Shown here: one piece after another, positions 61,577 to 64,000 of the stretch
Position numbering within the stretch: position 1 is the stretch's first letter
Layout of the letters: each line of letters begins with the position of its first letter
Source of the DNA: Anaerolineae bacterium
Lineage (GTDB): Bacteria; Chloroflexota; Anaerolineae; Aggregatilineales; Phototrophicaceae
Direction: 5' to 3'
Assembly (NCBI GenBank): GCA_022820665.1
Contig: JAJEFB010000041.1
Location: 1 to 64,000 of the forward strand
Length of the DNA: 64,000 nucleotides
Made by a program: the position numbers and the translations under genes
The notes under the pieces: model-generated
What the model was told of the DNA's origin: nothing
Databases searched by the model: none
What the model saw: the letters and a program-made list of their open reading frames with translations, nothing else

Positions 61577-63028
61577 ATGAACCGATCCTTTTTTGAAGCC
61601 CTACGAAGCATTTACCCGGACGATCGTCTGCTGACGCGCGATGTCGAGTTATTGCCCTATGAATCCGATGCGCTGACAGCCTTTCAAACCAAGCCGGGGG
61701 CGGTGGCGCTGCCGATCGACGAAGAAGAAATCATCGATACCGTGCGCCTCTGCCACCGGATGAAAGTGCCTTTCGTGGCGCGCGGCAGCGGCACCAGCTT
61801 GTCCGGCGGATCGCTGCCGATCGCGGATGGCTTGATGATCGGCTTGAACCGCTTGAATCGCATCAAGAAGATTGATCCCGAACAGCGCATTGCGGTGGTG
61901 GAGCCGGGCGTGATCAACTTGCATATCACCGAGGCGGTGCGCCAGTACGGCTTGTATTACGCGCCGGATCCATCGAGTCAGTCCATCTGCACCATAGGCG
62001 GCAATATCGCCTTCAACAGCGGTGGCGCTCACTGCCTGAAATATGGCATGACCAGCAATCACGTCTTGGGCATGAAGGTAGTGCTGGCGGACGGCGTCGT
62101 CACCCAATTCGGCAGCGAAAGCATTGAAGGCGTCGGCATAGGACCGGATCTCGTGGGACTGTTCGTAGGCTCCGAGGGATTGTTCGGCATCGCGCTGGAA
62201 ATCACCTTGCGCTTGATGCCGACGCCGCAGTTGTACCGCACTGTGATGGCCGCCTACGATAACCTGGGCCGCGCGGGCGACGCCGTGTCGATGGTGGTGG
62301 CGTCCGGGCTGCTGCCGGGTGCCATGGAAATCATGGACCGGCTAGCGATCAAGGCGGCCGAAGCATCGGTGGGGGCGGGCTATCCGCTCGACGCCGAAGC
62401 GCTGTTGATAGTCGAGTTGGAAGGCGAAGCGCTGCAAGTCGAAGCCGAATTTGCGGAATTGCGGGGGGTGATTGAAGAATCCGGCGCTTTCGAAATTCGC
62501 GAAGCGAAGGACGAAGACGAACGCGCGCGCATCTGGCAGGGGCGCAAGAGCGCCTTTTCCGCCGTGGGACGCCTCAGTCCCGACTACATCGTTCAGGATG
62601 GCGTTGTGCCGCGCAGCCGCCTGGGCGAAGCGCTGGTCAAGATCGGCGAACTCAAGGCGCAGTATCAGCTTGATGTCGCCAACGTCTTTCATGCCGGCGA
62701 TGGCAATTTGCATCCCTTGATCTTGTACAATGGCCGCGAACCGGGCGCGCTGGAAAAAGCCGAAGCCCTGGCTGGGGAGATTTTGGCCATGTGCGTCGAT
62801 CTGGGCGGTTCCATTACCGGCGAGCACGGCGTCGGCATGGAAAAACGCGAATATCTGCCGACCATGTTCAGCCCGGTGGAAATGGAAATCATGCGGGACT
62901 TGCGCCGCGCGATCGACCCCGAAGAGATCGCCAACCGCGGCAAGATGTTCCCGAGTGGCGAGGCCCCCGCCCTGCAAATGCGCGGGATGCACCCCTTAGA
63001 GCGGCAAGGGGTGATTTCGCGCGAATGA
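61577..63028 (+). CDS. glcD: Glycolate oxidase subunit GlcD (FAD-linked oxidase)
   Basis: A 483-residue FAD-binding PCMH-domain oxidase. The FAD site reads [16 protein letters not shown] near residue 68 and the second block [20 protein letters not shown] near residue 130. The C-terminal substrate domain ends with [11 protein letters not shown] near residue 375 and [15 protein letters not shown] near residue 415, both hallmark histidine blocks. It oxidises glycolate or D-lactate at the membrane. The stop overlaps the GlcE start (ATGA), so both are coupled. No GlcF is seen before the window ends. Product glyoxylate could be used by malate synthase. Confidence 0.92.
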   Translation: MNRSFFEALRSIYPDDRLLTRDVELLPYESDALTAFQTKPGAVALPIDEEEIIDTVRLCHRMKVPFVARGSGTSLSGGSLPIADGLMIGLNRLNRIKKIDPEQRIAVVEPGVINLHITEAVRQYGLYYAPDPSSQSICTIGGNIAFNSGGAHCLKYGMTSNHVLGMKVVLADGVVTQFGSESIEGVGIGPDLVGLFVGSEGLFGIALEITLRLMPTPQLYRTVMAAYDNLGRAGDAVSMVVASGLLPGAMEIMDRLAIKAAEASVGAGYPLDAEALLIVELEGEALQVEAEFAELRGVIEESGAFEIREAKDEDERARIWQGRKSAFSAVGRLSPDYIVQDGVVPRSRLGEALVKIGELKAQYQLDVANVFHAGDGNLHPLILYNGREPGALEKAEALAGEILAMCVDLGGSITGEHGVGMEKREYLPTMFSPVEMEIMRDLRRAIDPEEIANRGKMFPSGEAPALQMRGMHPLERQGVISRE

Positions 63029-64000
63029 CGGGGGACGTCTTGGATTCTGTCGCGGAACTACAAGCATTTGTCAAGGGGCACCGGCGAATACACGTCGTCG
63101 GCAAGCGCAGCAAGACGGCTCTGCACCAAGTTGAGGCCGACGTCGCCTTGGCGGATCTATCCGGCATGACTGGCATCACCGAATATCAGCCGCAAGAGTA
63201 TACGCTGACCGTCCTCGCCGGCACTGGACTCAGCGAGATTCAGGCGGCATTACACGAAGAGGGGCAATACCTGCCTTTTGATCCGCTCCTTCCGGATCAC
63301 GGGAGCATCGGCGGCGCCGTCGCCTGCAATCTGTCCGGCTCTCGGCGTCATCGCTACGGCGGCATACGCGACTTTATTCTGGGCGCGAGCGTGGTCGACG
63401 GTTTGGGACGGACTTTTCGCGTCGGCGGCAAGGTGGTCAAGAACGCGGCCGGCTTCGATCTGAGCAAGTTCCTGGTCGGCAGCCTAGGCCAATACGCGAT
63501 CATGACCGAGTTGACCTTCAAAGTCTTTCCCGACGCGCCAGTCTTTCAAGGTCTGCGCTTGCAATACGAATCGCTGGATGATGCCCTGAACGCGGTCTTT
63601 CGCTGCAATCGCAGTACGCAGGAACTGGACCTCTTGGACTTCGCGCCCTGGGAGCGGGGTTGGTCCTTGATGGCGGGCTTGGCGGGCTTTCAAGATACCC
63701 TGCCGCAGCGTGCAAAACAGTTCGTCGCTATGATGCGCGAAGAAACAGCGCTCCTCGACGCCACAGAAGTTGAGGGCGACGGGTCGCTGCGCGATCCGCT
63801 GGCAGGTCTGACAGGCGACTTCCTCGTCAAAGTAGTGATTTCACCGCGGCAAATAGCGGGTTTTGACGCTCGGGTTCGCGACATAGGGCGGCGATACAGC
63901 GCCGGCGGGAACAGCGCCTGGCTGGCAACTGATGACATCGGCGCGCTCAAGAAGATACTGGAAGCGGAGCAACTGCCAGGCTTGGTCTTGCGCGGCTCGG
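63025..64000 (+). CDS. glcE: Glycolate oxidase FAD-binding subunit GlcE (partial, runs off the end)
   Basis: At least 325 residues; the 3' end lies beyond the window. The ATG at 63025 overlaps the GlcD stop. The FAD-binding block is [16 protein letters not shown] near residue 62, followed by [19 protein letters not shown] near residue 85, then [16 protein letters not shown] and [19 protein letters not shown]. This is the usual GlcE pattern, a shorter and weaker paralogue of GlcD. It should form the membrane complex with GlcD and an iron-sulfur GlcF expected downstream. Confidence 0.9.
   Translation, partial: MTGDVLDSVAELQAFVKGHRRIHVVGKRSKTALHQVEADVALADLSGMTGITEYQPQEYTLTVLAGTGLSEIQAALHEEGQYLPFDPLLPDHGSIGGAVACNLSGSRRHRYGGIRDFILGASVVDGLGRTFRVGGKVVKNAAGFDLSKFLVGSLGQYAIMTELTFKVFPDAPVFQGLRLQYESLDDALNAVFRCNRSTQELDLLDFAPWERGWSLMAGLAGFQDTLPQRAKQFVAMMREETALLDATEVEGDGSLRDPLAGLTGDFLVKVVISPRQIAGFDARVRDIGRRYSAGGNSAWLATDDIGALKKILEAEQLPGLVLRGS

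Overview
The window is a 64 kb piece of a GC-rich bacterial chromosome dominated by carbohydrate and sugar-acid catabolism. Gene content and style suggest a heterotrophic Chloroflexota bacterium of the Anaerolineae type: many sugar ABC importers, GH3/GH4/GH32 glycosidases, large families of solute-binding proteins with AxA-Q signal peptides, and degenerate GC-rich intergenic repeats. This is inference, because no rRNA or marker gene is present. No tRNA, rRNA, CRISPR array or complete insertion sequence was seen.

Layout. 0.2-7 kb (+): SDR oxidoreductase, M32 carboxypeptidase, GH3 glycosidase, galactonate-dehydratase-type enolase, SMP-30 lactonase. 7-10 kb: a 1010-residue fusion of kinase, M23 and class III aminotransferase domains. 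10.2-11.2 kb: antitoxin plus frameshifted PIN toxin. 11.3-12.9 kb: malate synthase. 13-18.7 kb (-): MFS carrier, a DUF1828 pair, a LarA-like racemase and a two-gene altronate-dehydratase-type enzyme. 18.7-21.5 kb (-): a restriction-modification operon whose nuclease is frameshifted. 21.6-37.3 kb: two GH4 enzymes, aldehyde dehydrogenase, a fucose-isomerase-like protein, three related sugar-binding proteins around a fused MalF-MalG permease, and an SLC13-type carrier. 37.3-39.2 kb (-): AAA ATPase and DUF4276 pair, a likely defence module. 39.3-59.1 kb: a TrpXYZ-type ABC permease and ATPase followed by seven paralogous binding proteins. The array is split by a minus-strand block holding a second sugar ABC importer, an alpha/beta hydrolase, a sulfatase-fold enzyme and a GH32 enzyme. 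59.2-64 kb: Zn alcohol dehydrogenase, Uma2 protein, CoxG-like protein and glycolate oxidase GlcD/GlcE (GlcE runs off the end).

How they fit. Binding proteins and permeases capture oligosaccharides; the glycosidases cleave them; the isomerase, dehydrogenases, lactonase and dehydratases convert sugars and sugar acids to central intermediates; GlcDE and malate synthase can route glycolate through glyoxylate to malate. No sugar-importer ATPase is encoded here, so a shared MsmX/UgpC-like ATPase must lie elsewhere.

Most striking observations: (1) four single-base, homopolymer-type frame breaks, all in accessory defence-like genes (PIN toxin, restriction enzyme, a DUF1828-partner gene, an AAA ATPase) and none recognised in the metabolic genes; (2) the seven-copy binding-protein array, whose members all keep the same two cysteines and a special C-terminal tail, most copies being followed by their own hairpin terminator; (3) the kinase-M23-aminotransferase fusion; (4) several catalytic-site substitutions in otherwise ordinary enzymes.
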